Origin: Clostridiales bacterium
GTDB lineage: Bacteria; Bacillota; Clostridia; Oscillospirales; Acutalibacteraceae
Reading direction: 5' to 3'
NCBI GenBank assembly: GCA_012840445.1
Contig: DULI01000007.1
Span: forward strand, 124,001-188,000
Length of the DNA stretch: 64,000 nt
Shown: positions 54,982 through 63,354 of the stretch, one piece after another
How positions within the stretch are numbered: position 1 is the first letter of the stretch
How the letters are laid out: each line of letters begins with the position of its first letter
Notes under the pieces: generated by a model
Databases searched by the model: none
What the model was told of the DNA's origin: nothing
The model's input: only the letters and a program-made list of their open reading frames with translations
Made by a program: the position numbers and the translations under genes

Positions 54982-56106
54982 TTATATACTGGTTAATACT
55001 TTTTCCACGCGCGCAAGTTCCCGGCGTATTTTCAGTTTCTGCGGACATTTACTTTCGCAGTAGCCGCAACCCTCACAGTCTTTAATTGTCTTGCCTTTTT
55101 CCAGATAGCGCATAAACTCGTTTTTTGCATGCCCTGTAAGGCCATACACATTATGATAGGTAAACAGGTTAAATATATGCGGAATATTGATTTCCGCCGG
55201 GCAGGGCTGGCAGTAGCCGCAACCGGTGCAGTAAAGGTCACTGAATTTCTTCAGCTGGTCCAGTGCCTGGGAAATCTGTTCCCATTCCTCCTGGTTTAGT
55301 ACAGCCTCAGATTTTACGGTATTTAGGTTTTTATGCAGCATATCAAGGTCCTGCATGCCCGAGAGCGCACAATTGATATTAGGATTGCCAAGAACAAACT
55401 TAAAGGCTAACTCGTATGTGGCAATCGAGGGTTTGCCGGTAAGTTTGGCATATAGATCGGTGGGCGCTGCAAGCCTTCCTCCGCCAACAGGGCCCATGGC
55501 CGCAACACCAAGCCCCTTAGAGGCGGCATAGGCAATCATTTCCTCGCAACTGCGGTCCAGCAGATTGTATTGAACCAGCATAGTCTCCATAATTTCGGCG
55601 GTATCAATAATATACTTTATGTATTCAGGCTTGTCATGGAAGGAAAAGGAGATGTGCTTTATTAACCCTTCCTCTTTAGCCTTCCTGGCTTCTTTTAATA
55701 AGCCAAGTTTTAAAACCTTATTGTCGTAAATGCCTTTATTAAGGCTCCAAAAATGATAGAAGTCAATATAATCGGTGTCAAGCTTTTTCAGGCTTTGCTC
55801 GAGCTGTTTTCTGTAATCACTCGGTTTTTGCAGTTCGTCGCCGCAGGGGCATTTGGTAGATATAAAAACTTTGTTTCTATATGGCTTTAAAGCTTTTCCG
55901 ACTATGTATTCACTGTTGGAGTGGCAGTAATAGGGCGCAGTATCATAGTAATTAATCCCGTTTATATATGCTGTCTGCAAGAGCTCTATGCATTTATCTT
56001 CATCCATATAATGTTTGGCGTCCTTTTCATATTCGGGCAAACGCATGCATCCAAATCCCAAAATAGAAACCTTAACGCCGGTTTTGCCATAGTCTCTATA
56101 GAACAT
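54982..56106 (-). CDS. Aldo/keto reductase with two C-terminal 4Fe-4S motifs
   Basis: This 374-aa protein starts MFYRDYGKTGVKVSILGFGCMRLPEY; ATG at 56106 is used because AGGTGA lies just upstream. An aldo/keto reductase barrel (YYDTAPYYCHSNSEYIVGKAL, FISTKCPC, YIDFYHFWSLN, LVQYNLLDR) is followed by a ferredoxin-like tail with CTGCGYCQPCP and CEGCGYCESKCP. The fusion is common in anaerobes and implies electron transfer through iron-sulphur clusters rather than, or as well as, NAD(P)H. Substrate unknown. Confidence 0.93.
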   Translation of the reverse strand: MFYRDYGKTGVKVSILGFGCMRLPEYEKDAKHYMDEDKCIELLQTAYINGINYYDTAPYYCHSNSEYIVGKALKPYRNKVFISTKCPCGDELQKPSDYRKQLEQSLKKLDTDYIDFYHFWSLNKGIYDNKVLKLGLLKEARKAKEEGLIKHISFSFHDKPEYIKYIIDTAEIMETMLVQYNLLDRSCEEMIAYAASKGLGVAAMGPVGGGRLAAPTDLYAKLTGKPSIATYELAFKFVLGNPNINCALSGMQDLDMLHKNLNTVKSEAVLNQEEWEQISQALDQLKKFSDLYCTGCGYCQPCPAEINIPHIFNLFTYHNVYGLTGHAKNEFMRYLEKGKTIKDCEGCGYCESKCPQKLKIRRELARVEKVLTSI

Positions 56107-56144
56107 CAAATCACCTTTCCTTAGCATTATTTTTCCTTATAGGT

Positions 56145-56173
56145 ATTATACAAAAAATAATAAGTAATTGCAA
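56145..56173 (-). promoter_or_regulatory. Aldo/keto reductase promoter
   Basis: Minus strand TTGCAA (56173-56168), 17 bases, TATAAT (56150-56145), 39 bases before the ATG. A plus-strand AAGACA (56180-56185), 17 bases, TATAAT (56203-56208) nearby would serve the divergent esterase gene. Confidence 0.65.
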
Positions 56174-56244
56174 AAAATAAAGACATTTTAATTTCGATAA
56201 GTTATAATAAAGGTAAACTTTTCATTCCTTAAAGGATGATATTA

Positions 56245-57162
56245 ATGGCGCTCAATCGAATATTTTTAAAAACTGTAAAGGTTTTGTCCAATCATGATAC
56301 GGATATAAAGAAATATTATAAGATAGAACGCAAAATCAGAAAAATAGCAGGCGGCAGCACCAAATACAGATATGAAAATATCTCAATATGGGCAGATGAC
56401 CATTATATACCTTTAAGGATATATTATCCCTATAATCCCATCCCCGACAATGCAATTTTGTTTTTCCACGGCGGCGGATGGGTAACCGGGGATATTGCCA
56501 GCTATAACAGGACCTGCATAAATCTTTCCGAGCAAACCAAGCATATTGTAATATCGGTAGATTACAGGCTTGCCCCTGAACACAAGTTCCCCGCAGGACT
56601 TAACGACTGCTATTTTGCAGCACGCGAGCTGTTCGCAGGCAGGATACTAAATATCCCTTGTGAAAATATCACGCTTGCCGGGGACAGCGCTGGCGGCAAT
56701 CTTGCTGCAAGCGTTTCCTTAATGGCAAGAGATAGAGGCGAGTTTTCTCCGCCCCGCCAAATTTTAATATATCCTGCTGTCAATAATGATTACAGTGAAT
56801 CCTCCCCTTTTGAATCGGTAATTAAATACGGCGATAATTTTCTGCTGACAAGAAAGAAAATTAACGACTATATTGAATTATATTTACCCAATATCAGTGA
56901 AAAAAACAACCCCTATTTTGCACCGCTACTGGCTGAAAATTTTGCCAATCAGCCTGACACCTTAATTATTACTGCCGAATTTGACCCGCTGCGAGACGAG
57001 GGTGAGGAATACGGCAGAAGACTTGCAGCCAGCGGAAACTATGTTGAAATTTACCGAATAAAAGAGGCTCTGCACGGCTTCTTCTCCTTTTCGCCAAAAT
57101 TTTTCAGCGTTATGCAGTGCTATGAATACATTAATAAATTTTTGAGTATAAGGAATGAATAA
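56245..57162 (+). CDS. Alpha/beta hydrolase, HSL-type esterase
   Basis: This 305-aa esterase of the hormone-sensitive-lipase family has the oxyanion motif FFHGGGW, the nucleophile elbow GDSAGGN, an acid residue in TAEFDPLRDEG and the His in LHGFFSF. The triad is complete. ATG at 56245 is used: AAAGG is 9 bases before it but touches the ATG three codons earlier. It is the first gene of a tight run with an acyltransferase and a DUF6320 protein, so it may hydrolyse what the acyltransferase makes, or its precursor. Confidence 0.9.
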   Translation: MALNRIFLKTVKVLSNHDTDIKKYYKIERKIRKIAGGSTKYRYENISIWADDHYIPLRIYYPYNPIPDNAILFFHGGGWVTGDIASYNRTCINLSEQTKHIVISVDYRLAPEHKFPAGLNDCYFAARELFAGRILNIPCENITLAGDSAGGNLAASVSLMARDRGEFSPPRQILIYPAVNNDYSESSPFESVIKYGDNFLLTRKKINDYIELYLPNISEKNNPYFAPLLAENFANQPDTLIITAEFDPLRDEGEEYGRRLAASGNYVEIYRIKEALHGFFSFSPKFFSVMQCYEYINKFLSIRNE

Positions 57163-57163
57163 A

Positions 57164-58423
57164 ATGAAGCCTTACAAGAAGGAATGGACTCGGCTTGATA
57201 ATGCAGCGAAGATTTTTCCCTGCAACACCAATGCGCAGGATACCAAGGTCTTTCGATTTGTTTGTCAATTAAAAGAACCGGTTGACGGCACAATGCTGCA
57301 AAAGGCACTGGAAGAAACAATAGAAGAATTCCCTATATATAAATCGGTATTAAAAAGCGGATTTTTCTGGTATTATCTTGAAAGAAGCAACATAAAACCA
57401 CTTGTCCATATGGAAGACAGCCCCCCTTGCGGGCCTTTGTATGACAAAAATAGTAAAAGACTTCTTTTTGATGTAAGCTACTTTGGCAACAGAATTAACC
57501 TTGAGGTGTTCCACGCATTGACCGACGGAACCGGTGCCATGAATTTTTTAAAAACACTCGTTTGCAAGTATTTGTTTTACAAACATCCCGACCACTTTCG
57601 CGATGGGCCGGCAAAAATCAACTATGATGCATCCGCACACCAAAAAAATGAAGATTCGTTTTTAAAGCATATAAACCCGAGCTTAAAGGGAAAGAAAAAA
57701 TTAAGCAGGGCTGTTCAAATAAAAGGCGCCAAGCTTTTGGAATACCGTTTGGGTATTATAGAGGGCACCGTAAGTACCAGCAAACTGCTTGAAACGGCGC
57801 GCAAATACAACACAACTATCACGGTATTAATCGGTGCGCTGCTGATTAAAGCCATATACAAGGAAATCCCGGCAGTTAACCGAAAAAGGCCCATTGTATT
57901 AACCATTCCTGTTAACCTGCGTTCATATTTTGAGAGCGAGACGGCGCGGAATTTCTTTGGAATAATCAATGTGGGCTATGCATTTTCAGAACTGGATGAC
58001 AGCGTTGATACGATTATAAATACACTTAACCAAAAATTTAAAAAGCAGCTTACCAAGGAAAACATTATAAAATCAACCGGCTTGTTTCTTGCAATTGAAC
58101 GCAATCCTTTTGTCAGATTTGTCCCGCTTTTCATTAAGGACATAGTTTTGAAAATTGCTAATATTATTGCTGAGAGGCAGCGAACCTGCACGCTCTCGAA
58201 CATCGGCCGCGTGGAGATGCCTGAAAGCACCGAAAGTTTTATTGAAAAATTCAGTGTGTATAACAGCACCGACAGGCTGGGCGTCTGGGTGTGCTCGTAT
58301 AAAGACAAGTTAACAATCAGTTTTACATCTGTGTTTAAAAACACCGAGATTCAGAAAAACTTTTTCAGATCCCTTGCCAATATGGGAGTTGGGGTGGAGA
58401 TTGCCACCACTCCCGACCAGTGA
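57164..58423 (+). CDS. Condensation-fold acyltransferase (alcohol acetyltransferase-like)
   Basis: This 419-aa protein has the chloramphenicol-acetyltransferase/condensation fold. The catalytic motif is HALTDGTGAMNFL (HxxxDG), with RKRPIVLTIPVNLRSYF and a C-terminal CTLSNIGRVEMPE strand. It should transfer an acyl group from CoA or a carrier to a hydroxyl or amine; no carrier protein is seen nearby. ATG at 57164 has AAGGA 9 bases upstream; an ATG three codons earlier has no spacing. It starts 1 base after the esterase stop. Confidence 0.87.
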   Translation: MKPYKKEWTRLDNAAKIFPCNTNAQDTKVFRFVCQLKEPVDGTMLQKALEETIEEFPIYKSVLKSGFFWYYLERSNIKPLVHMEDSPPCGPLYDKNSKRLLFDVSYFGNRINLEVFHALTDGTGAMNFLKTLVCKYLFYKHPDHFRDGPAKINYDASAHQKNEDSFLKHINPSLKGKKKLSRAVQIKGAKLLEYRLGIIEGTVSTSKLLETARKYNTTITVLIGALLIKAIYKEIPAVNRKRPIVLTIPVNLRSYFESETARNFFGIINVGYAFSELDDSVDTIINTLNQKFKKQLTKENIIKSTGLFLAIERNPFVRFVPLFIKDIVLKIANIIAERQRTCTLSNIGRVEMPESTESFIEKFSVYNSTDRLGVWVCSYKDKLTISFTSVFKNTEIQKNFFRSLANMGVGVEIATTPDQ

Positions 58424-58433
58424 GGTGATATTT

Positions 58434-59096
58434 ATTCGTTATTGTGAAAAATGCAAAATAAATGTATCTGTGCCGCGAGCCCAATGCCCTTTGTGCCAGA
58501 ATCAGCTTATATCTGATGGAAAACCCGAAAAGGAAGTTTTTCCCGAAATACCCCTGGTACAACAAAAATACAGGCTGGCGTTGCGCATTCTGATGTTTAT
58601 TTCTTTTATATCTATTACCGTCTGCGTTACAATTAATATCCTGCTACCATTTAAAACCTTTTGGTCACTAATAGTGATTTTGGGTATTGCCGGAATGTGG
58701 CTATCCATCTACACCGCCCTCAAAAAGCGGCGCAATATTTCAAAAAATCTGCTCTGGCAGGCGGTACTGATTTCGGCTTTGGTTACAGGAATTGACTGGT
58801 TTACAGGCTGGCACAAGTGGTCAATAAATTTTGTTGTTCCTTCAGTTTTTGTATTCGCCATGCTGTCTAATTCCATTGTTTTGCTAATCATGCACCGAAG
58901 GGCACATGATTTCATTATTTATTTGGTTGTGGACGGATTGTTAGGATTAATACCTTTAATATTTCTTCTCACCGGTTGGGCTAATGTTATATGGCCCTCA
59001 CTTGTTTGCGTGTTGCTAAGCCTAACCCTGCTAGCGGCAATATTGATTTTCGTCCGCAATATGGATGATGAGCTTAAGAAAAGGCTGCATTTTTAG
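58434..59096 (+). CDS. DUF6320 membrane protein with zinc-ribbon N-terminus
   Basis: This protein of about 220 aa has an N-terminal zinc ribbon (RYCEKCKINV..CPLCQNQL, two CxxC pairs) followed by about six membrane helices. The conserved start of the family would be at the codon before RYCEKC, which is ATT (58434), 6 bases after GAGGTG; GTG at 58425 is the conventional alternative. It follows the acyltransferase with almost no gap. Function is unknown; a membrane partner of the acyltransferase or esterase is plausible. Confidence 0.78.
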   Translation: MRYCEKCKINVSVPRAQCPLCQNQLISDGKPEKEVFPEIPLVQQKYRLALRILMFISFISITVCVTINILLPFKTFWSLIVILGIAGMWLSIYTALKKRRNISKNLLWQAVLISALVTGIDWFTGWHKWSINFVVPSVFVFAMLSNSIVLLIMHRRAHDFIIYLVVDGLLGLIPLIFLLTGWANVIWPSLVCVLLSLTLLAAILIFVRNMDDELKKRLHF

Positions 59097-59113
59097 CGGA
59101 AAGGGGCTGCAAA

Positions 59114-59665
59114 ATGCTTGAGACAATAAAAAAACAGGCAAAAGCTGCAATAACCGAACTGATAGAAATTTCAAGAATCAAAAAAAGCGAAATACTGGTA
59201 ATCGGCTGTTCGACAAGTGAGATTTCAGGTCAGAATATCGGAACACATTCAAGCGTTGAGATCGCAAAGGTAGTATTCGACGCTGTTTATCCGGCAATAA
59301 AAAGCAAAGGCCTGTTTTTGGCTGCCCAGTGCTGCGAGCATCTGAACCGTGCAATAATACTTGAAAAAGAGGCCGCAGAGATTTACAGGCTTGAAACAGT
59401 AAATGTTGTGCCTCAGCCAAAAGCCGGAGGCGCCTTTGCATATGCCGCATACAATGCTTTTGAAAATCCTGTGGCTGTGGAAGAAATTAAGGCTTCGGCC
59501 GGGCTGGATATTGGCGATACATTAATTGGTATGCACCTTAAAAAGGTGGCCATTCCGGTAAGACTAAGCATATCAAAAATCGGGCAGGCACATATCACGG
59601 CTGCAAGAACCCGCCCAAAACTGATTGGCGGAAGCCGCGCAGTTTATGATGAAGGCCTGCTTTAA
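59114..59665 (+). CDS. ywlG: UPF0340 (TIGR01440) family protein
   Basis: This 183-aa protein resembles Bacillus YwlG. It shows LVIGCSTSEISGQNIGTHSS, LAAQCCEHLNRAI and GDTLIGMHLKKVAIPVR. The function is unknown. AAAGGGG precedes the ATG. It sits 17 bases after the DUF6320 gene and 13 bases before the cytosolic mannosidase, so it may be co-transcribed with both. Confidence 0.92.
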   Translation: MLETIKKQAKAAITELIEISRIKKSEILVIGCSTSEISGQNIGTHSSVEIAKVVFDAVYPAIKSKGLFLAAQCCEHLNRAIILEKEAAEIYRLETVNVVPQPKAGGAFAYAAYNAFENPVAVEEIKASAGLDIGDTLIGMHLKKVAIPVRLSISKIGQAHITAARTRPKLIGGSRAVYDEGLL

Positions 59666-59678
59666 AAGAGGTGTTTTT

Positions 59679-62156
59679 ATGAAAAATGTCCATTTAATTT
59701 GTAATGCCCATCTTGACCCTGTATGGCTGTGGCGATGGGAGGAGGGTTGTGCCGAGGCGCTTTCAACCTTTAGAACAGCGGCAAATTTTATAGAAGAATT
59801 CAAAGCCGACTGTTTTATATTTAACCACAACGAATCCCTTCTCTACCAGTTTGTAGAAAAGCACGACCCGGAACTTTTCGAAAGGATAAAGGAGTATGTA
59901 AAGGCAGGCAGGTGGAATGTTATCGGCGGGTGGTATTTGCAGCCCGACTGCAATATGCCCTCGGGCGAATCTTTAGTCCGTAACATTTTAACCGGCAGAA
60001 AATTTTTTTCAGAAAAGCTTGGCGTGCGCCCAAATGTTGCTGTAAACTTCGATTCTTTCGGGCACTCAAAGGGTTTGGTTCAGATCATGCATAAGGCCGG
60101 TTTTGACTCTTATATAATCTGCCGAAGCGGTGGCAGGGACTTTCCCTTTAAATCACAGGATTTTATTTGGAAGGGCTTTGCCGATTCGGAGATTCTAGTG
60201 CACCGTTCGGACGAGAACTACAACTCGGTCTACGGTAAAGCGGCAGAAGAACTGGAAAGGTTTTTAGAGCTAAAAAAAGATGAGCCGGTCACCCTGTTTT
60301 TGTGGGGCGTAGGGAACCACGGCGGCGGCCCCTCGCGCGAGGATTTAATTAATTTAAGGCAAAAAATGAAAGAAAGCACTGTGCACATTTTACATTCCAC
60401 GCCTCAAAACTACTTTGATGAATTAAGAAAACTTAATTTGGAATTGCCCGTCTATGACGGAGGGTTAAACCCTGTAGCGGAAGGCTGTTATACCTCGCAA
60501 ATCAGGGTTAAGCAAAAACACAGGCAGCTGGAAAACGAGCTGTATTCCGCCGAAAAAATGGCCTCTTCTGCCGCTTTGCAGTGCAGCCGTGCATACAACC
60601 AGGAAATATTTAAAGAAACTACTGAAGACCTGCTTTTCAGCGAATTTCACGATGCCTTGCCAGGAAGCTCTACCGATATTGTAGAGGAAGATACACTTCG
60701 CTTGCTATCACATGGGCTTGAGAATATGTCGAGGGAAATGCTTGGCGCCTTTTTGGCCCTCACAGCCGGACAGCCGCCTGTAATTCCTGATACTTCTGTT
60801 ATGCTAATATATAATCCACATCCCTACCCCATAACCGGCATATTCGAATGCGAACTCGGTTTGCCAAAACAAAACTGGTCTAAGGACTTCTATTATCCGG
60901 AAGTCAAAATGAATGGCGAGCGAATTCCCACTCAGGCCGAGAAGGAAGTCAGCAACTTTGGCATTGACTGGAGAAAAAGGGTTGTGGTTGAGGCCACGCT
61001 TGAGCCTTCAAGCATGAACCGTATGGATGTGTATTTTAAACCCATCCCTGCAAGGCCCACGTTTGAGCCAATTATCAACAAGCCAAGCTTTGTCTTTGAC
61101 AACGGCGAAATGCTGGTTGAAATCAGTACCTCAACCGGCCTTGTCGACCGGTTTGTAGTTGACGGTGTTGATTATCTAAAACCGGACAGTTTTAAGCTTG
61201 CGGCATTTGATGACACCTACAATCCCTGGGGATTTGGCACAAGATCTTATGGAAGGCGGGAATTCCAGCTCCTTACTCCCCACGAAGGTAGCGCCTTTTC
61301 GGGACTGCGCTACAAGGTAATCCCCTCTGTCAGGGTCATAGAAGACGGCGAGGTCAGGACTGTAGTTGAAGCGGTATTTGGGCTGCACGACTCTTACGCA
61401 TATCAAAGATATTTGCTGCCAAAACGCGGAAAATATTTTGAGGTTGAAACCGGCGTTTACTGGAATGAAAAGGAGCAATATCTTAAACTTCTATTAAACA
61501 CCCCGTTTGCTGAAAACGAAACCATAGGGCAAATCCCGTTTGGACATGAAACATTAAATAATAACGGCAGGGAATTTGTTTACCAAAAATGGGTATGTGT
61601 AAAGGACAGCAACACAAAAAACACAATAGCGGTAATAAACGACGGCATTCATGGAGGCAACAGCAAACACGGCACATTGGGGCTGACACTCTTGCGTTCT
61701 GCAGGATACACTGCTTCTGCTGACAACACCGGGCCGCCTTACCGCGAGGAAAGATTTGCGCCAAGAATGGATCAGGGAGTTCGCACATACCGCTTTAAAA
61801 TAGTGGCAGGCCCTGGCGAAACACTATTTAAACAAATAGATTTTCTGGCACAAGTTTTTAACGAAAAGCCTTATGTTCTAGCCTACTGCCCCTCCGGTTC
61901 CGGTGTTAAACCCAAGCCTTTAATTGAAATCGACAACACAGCAATTATACTTTCCTGCTTCAAAAAAGCCGAGAATAATGAGGGTTATATTATCAGGCTA
62001 TACGAATCGGAAGGTAAAGAGAATACCGCTACAATCAAGCTTCCCTTTGCGAATATAACCAAAGAACTTAAATTTAAGCCTTTTGAGGTAATAACTTTAA
62101 GGTTTAATCAAACAGACAAAGCTTTAAAACCTGATACAATAATTGAAGGTTATTAA
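59679..62156 (+). CDS. Cytosolic GH38 alpha-mannosidase
   Basis: This 825-aa enzyme lacks a signal peptide, dockerin or CBM. The zinc motif is NAHLDPVWLW (H11, D13), the likely nucleophile D125 in NFDSFGHSKG, and FSEFHDALPGSS is the third conserved motif. The C-terminal beta domains are of normal GH38 length. It would cleave alpha-mannosides taken into the cell. ATG at 59679 has GAGG 7 bases upstream; an upstream in-frame start would overlap the UPF0340 gene. It is distinct in sequence from the secreted GH38 at 22 kb. Confidence 0.94.
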   Translation: MKNVHLICNAHLDPVWLWRWEEGCAEALSTFRTAANFIEEFKADCFIFNHNESLLYQFVEKHDPELFERIKEYVKAGRWNVIGGWYLQPDCNMPSGESLVRNILTGRKFFSEKLGVRPNVAVNFDSFGHSKGLVQIMHKAGFDSYIICRSGGRDFPFKSQDFIWKGFADSEILVHRSDENYNSVYGKAAEELERFLELKKDEPVTLFLWGVGNHGGGPSREDLINLRQKMKESTVHILHSTPQNYFDELRKLNLELPVYDGGLNPVAEGCYTSQIRVKQKHRQLENELYSAEKMASSAALQCSRAYNQEIFKETTEDLLFSEFHDALPGSSTDIVEEDTLRLLSHGLENMSREMLGAFLALTAGQPPVIPDTSVMLIYNPHPYPITGIFECELGLPKQNWSKDFYYPEVKMNGERIPTQAEKEVSNFGIDWRKRVVVEATLEPSSMNRMDVYFKPIPARPTFEPIINKPSFVFDNGEMLVEISTSTGLVDRFVVDGVDYLKPDSFKLAAFDDTYNPWGFGTRSYGRREFQLLTPHEGSAFSGLRYKVIPSVRVIEDGEVRTVVEAVFGLHDSYAYQRYLLPKRGKYFEVETGVYWNEKEQYLKLLLNTPFAENETIGQIPFGHETLNNNGREFVYQKWVCVKDSNTKNTIAVINDGIHGGNSKHGTLGLTLLRSAGYTASADNTGPPYREERFAPRMDQGVRTYRFKIVAGPGETLFKQIDFLAQVFNEKPYVLAYCPSGSGVKPKPLIEIDNTAIILSCFKKAENNEGYIIRLYESEGKENTATIKLPFANITKELKFKPFEVITLRFNQTDKALKPDTIIEGY

Positions 62157-62157
62157 T

Positions 62158-62190
62158 AAAAAAGACGGCTGTATTAGCTGTCTTTTTCCA
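62158..62190 (+). terminator. Terminator after the cytosolic GH38 gene
   Basis: AAAAAAGACGGCT and AGCTGTCTTTTT arms with a 5-base loop, ending in a T-run. Confidence 0.85.
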
Positions 62191-62268
62191 TTAATTATGT
62201 TGGATAAATATTTAATACAAAAACAAAATAAATATATAAAGCTTTAAGCACATTACAAGAGGTGGAAC

Positions 62269-62871
62269 ATGAAAAAAATCATAGCGTTTATCATAGCTTT
62301 TTTGATATTTGCCACGGCAAGCGCAGTCTCGGCCGCTACAGTTCAGCATAAGGTTATAAAAGGCGAATCAATGTGGATAATTTCCGTTAAATATAAAGTC
62401 GGGCTGCAGGAAATAATTGCCGCGAACCCGCAGGTAAAAAACCCCAATTTAATATACCCGGGCCAAATCTTGAATGTACCGCTGGTTCCACAGGAAGTTA
62501 CCTCGTTTGAGCAGCATGTAATAAGCCTTACCAACCAGCAGAGGTCTAAATATGGTTTAAAACCACTAACACACAACTGGGAGCTTTCAAGGGTGGCAAG
62601 AATTAAGTCGCAGGATATGCACGACCGGAACTATTTCTCGCACAACAGCCCCACATATGGCTCCCCATTCACAATGATAAAAAACTTCGGCATCAGCTAC
62701 AGGACCGCAGGGGAAAACATTGCAAAGGGATATGCCACCCCGCAAGCGGTTGTCAACGGATGGATGAATTCCTCCGGGCACAGGGCTAATATCCTGAACG
62801 CCTCGTTCACGCAAATTGGCGTCGGGTATTACGCAAGCGGCCACTATTGGACACAGATGTTTATTGGATAA
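62269..62871 (+). CDS. Secreted LysM-CAP domain protein
   Basis: This 200-aa protein has a signal peptide (about 1-22, ..SAVSA) and a LysM domain (about 27-72, HKVIKGESMWIISVKYKVGL..YPGQILNVP) that binds peptidoglycan. The C-terminal CAP/SCP domain (82-200) shows HVISLTNQQRSKYGLKPL, GENIAKGY and the HRANIL region. It is similar to clostridial and Bacillus YkwD/SafA-like proteins, some of which associate with spores. The biochemical role of bacterial CAP domains is uncertain. Confidence 0.93.
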   Translation: MKKIIAFIIAFLIFATASAVSAATVQHKVIKGESMWIISVKYKVGLQEIIAANPQVKNPNLIYPGQILNVPLVPQEVTSFEQHVISLTNQQRSKYGLKPLTHNWELSRVARIKSQDMHDRNYFSHNSPTYGSPFTMIKNFGISYRTAGENIAKGYATPQAVVNGWMNSSGHRANILNASFTQIGVGYYASGHYWTQMFIG

Positions 62872-62880
62872 GCAAATCAA

Positions 62881-62913
62881 AAAAATAACAGGGCGTAAGT
62901 GCCCTGTTTTTTT
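62881..62913. terminator. Bidirectional terminator
   Basis: AACAGGGC and GCCCTGTT stem with A-run before and T-run after; it serves the LysM-CAP gene and, on the other strand, the HPr-like gene. Confidence 0.9.
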
Positions 62914-63148
62914 ATTTTGTCTTTGTATAAATATATGGCTCAATTTCTTTTAAAAAATTTTCATCATCGCTTTGAATTGTAACCTTTAACGGTTTGGTAA
63001 GGTCAAGGCTGAATATTCCCATTATTGATTTTGCATCTACGGTGTATTTGCCGGAATTCAAGTCAATCTCATAGTCTTTTGATGAAGCTATATTAACAAA
63101 GTTCTTTACATCTTCAATGCTGTTAAGCATAATCATTTTCTCAATCAA
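62912..63148 (-). CDS. HPr-like protein without the active-site His
   Basis: This 78-aa protein has the HPr fold pattern around the regulatory serine (DAKSIMGIFSLDL) but where HPr has GIHARPA it reads NSIEDVKNFV, with no His. It cannot take part in PTS phosphorelay; a regulatory role is possible if the Ser is phosphorylated. The start is TTG at 63148: it gives MIEKMIMLNSI, matching family length, and AGGATGG lies upstream. It has its own promoter. Confidence 0.8.
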   Translation of the reverse strand: MIEKMIMLNSIEDVKNFVNIASSKDYEIDLNSGKYTVDAKSIMGIFSLDLTKPLKVTIQSDDENFLKEIEPYIYTKTK

Positions 63149-63183
63149 TTGTACCATCCATCCTGTTCGCAATATCATCTAGA

Positions 63184-63213
63184 ATAATATCAATATATGC
63201 GACATTTTGTCAA
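63184..63213 (-). promoter_or_regulatory. Promoter of the HPr-like gene
   Basis: Minus strand TTGACA (63213-63208), 18 bases, TATTAT (63189-63184). Confidence 0.7.
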
Positions 63214-63295
63214 TGTGTAAATCAGAGTATTATACATATAGTAGTTAATAATTTATGTTGGAAATAACTAATACTTTAAAACGAAGTAATAACTA

Positions 63296-63324
63296 TTGTT
63301 TTAATTAGTATTTACATATATAAT
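63296..63324 (+). promoter_or_regulatory. mtaB promoter
   Basis: TTGTTT (63296-63301), 17 bases, TATAAT (63319-63324), 30 bases before the mtaB ATG. Confidence 0.6.
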
Positions 63325-63354
63325 TATCTACAAACAACTTCAAGGAGACTGCTG

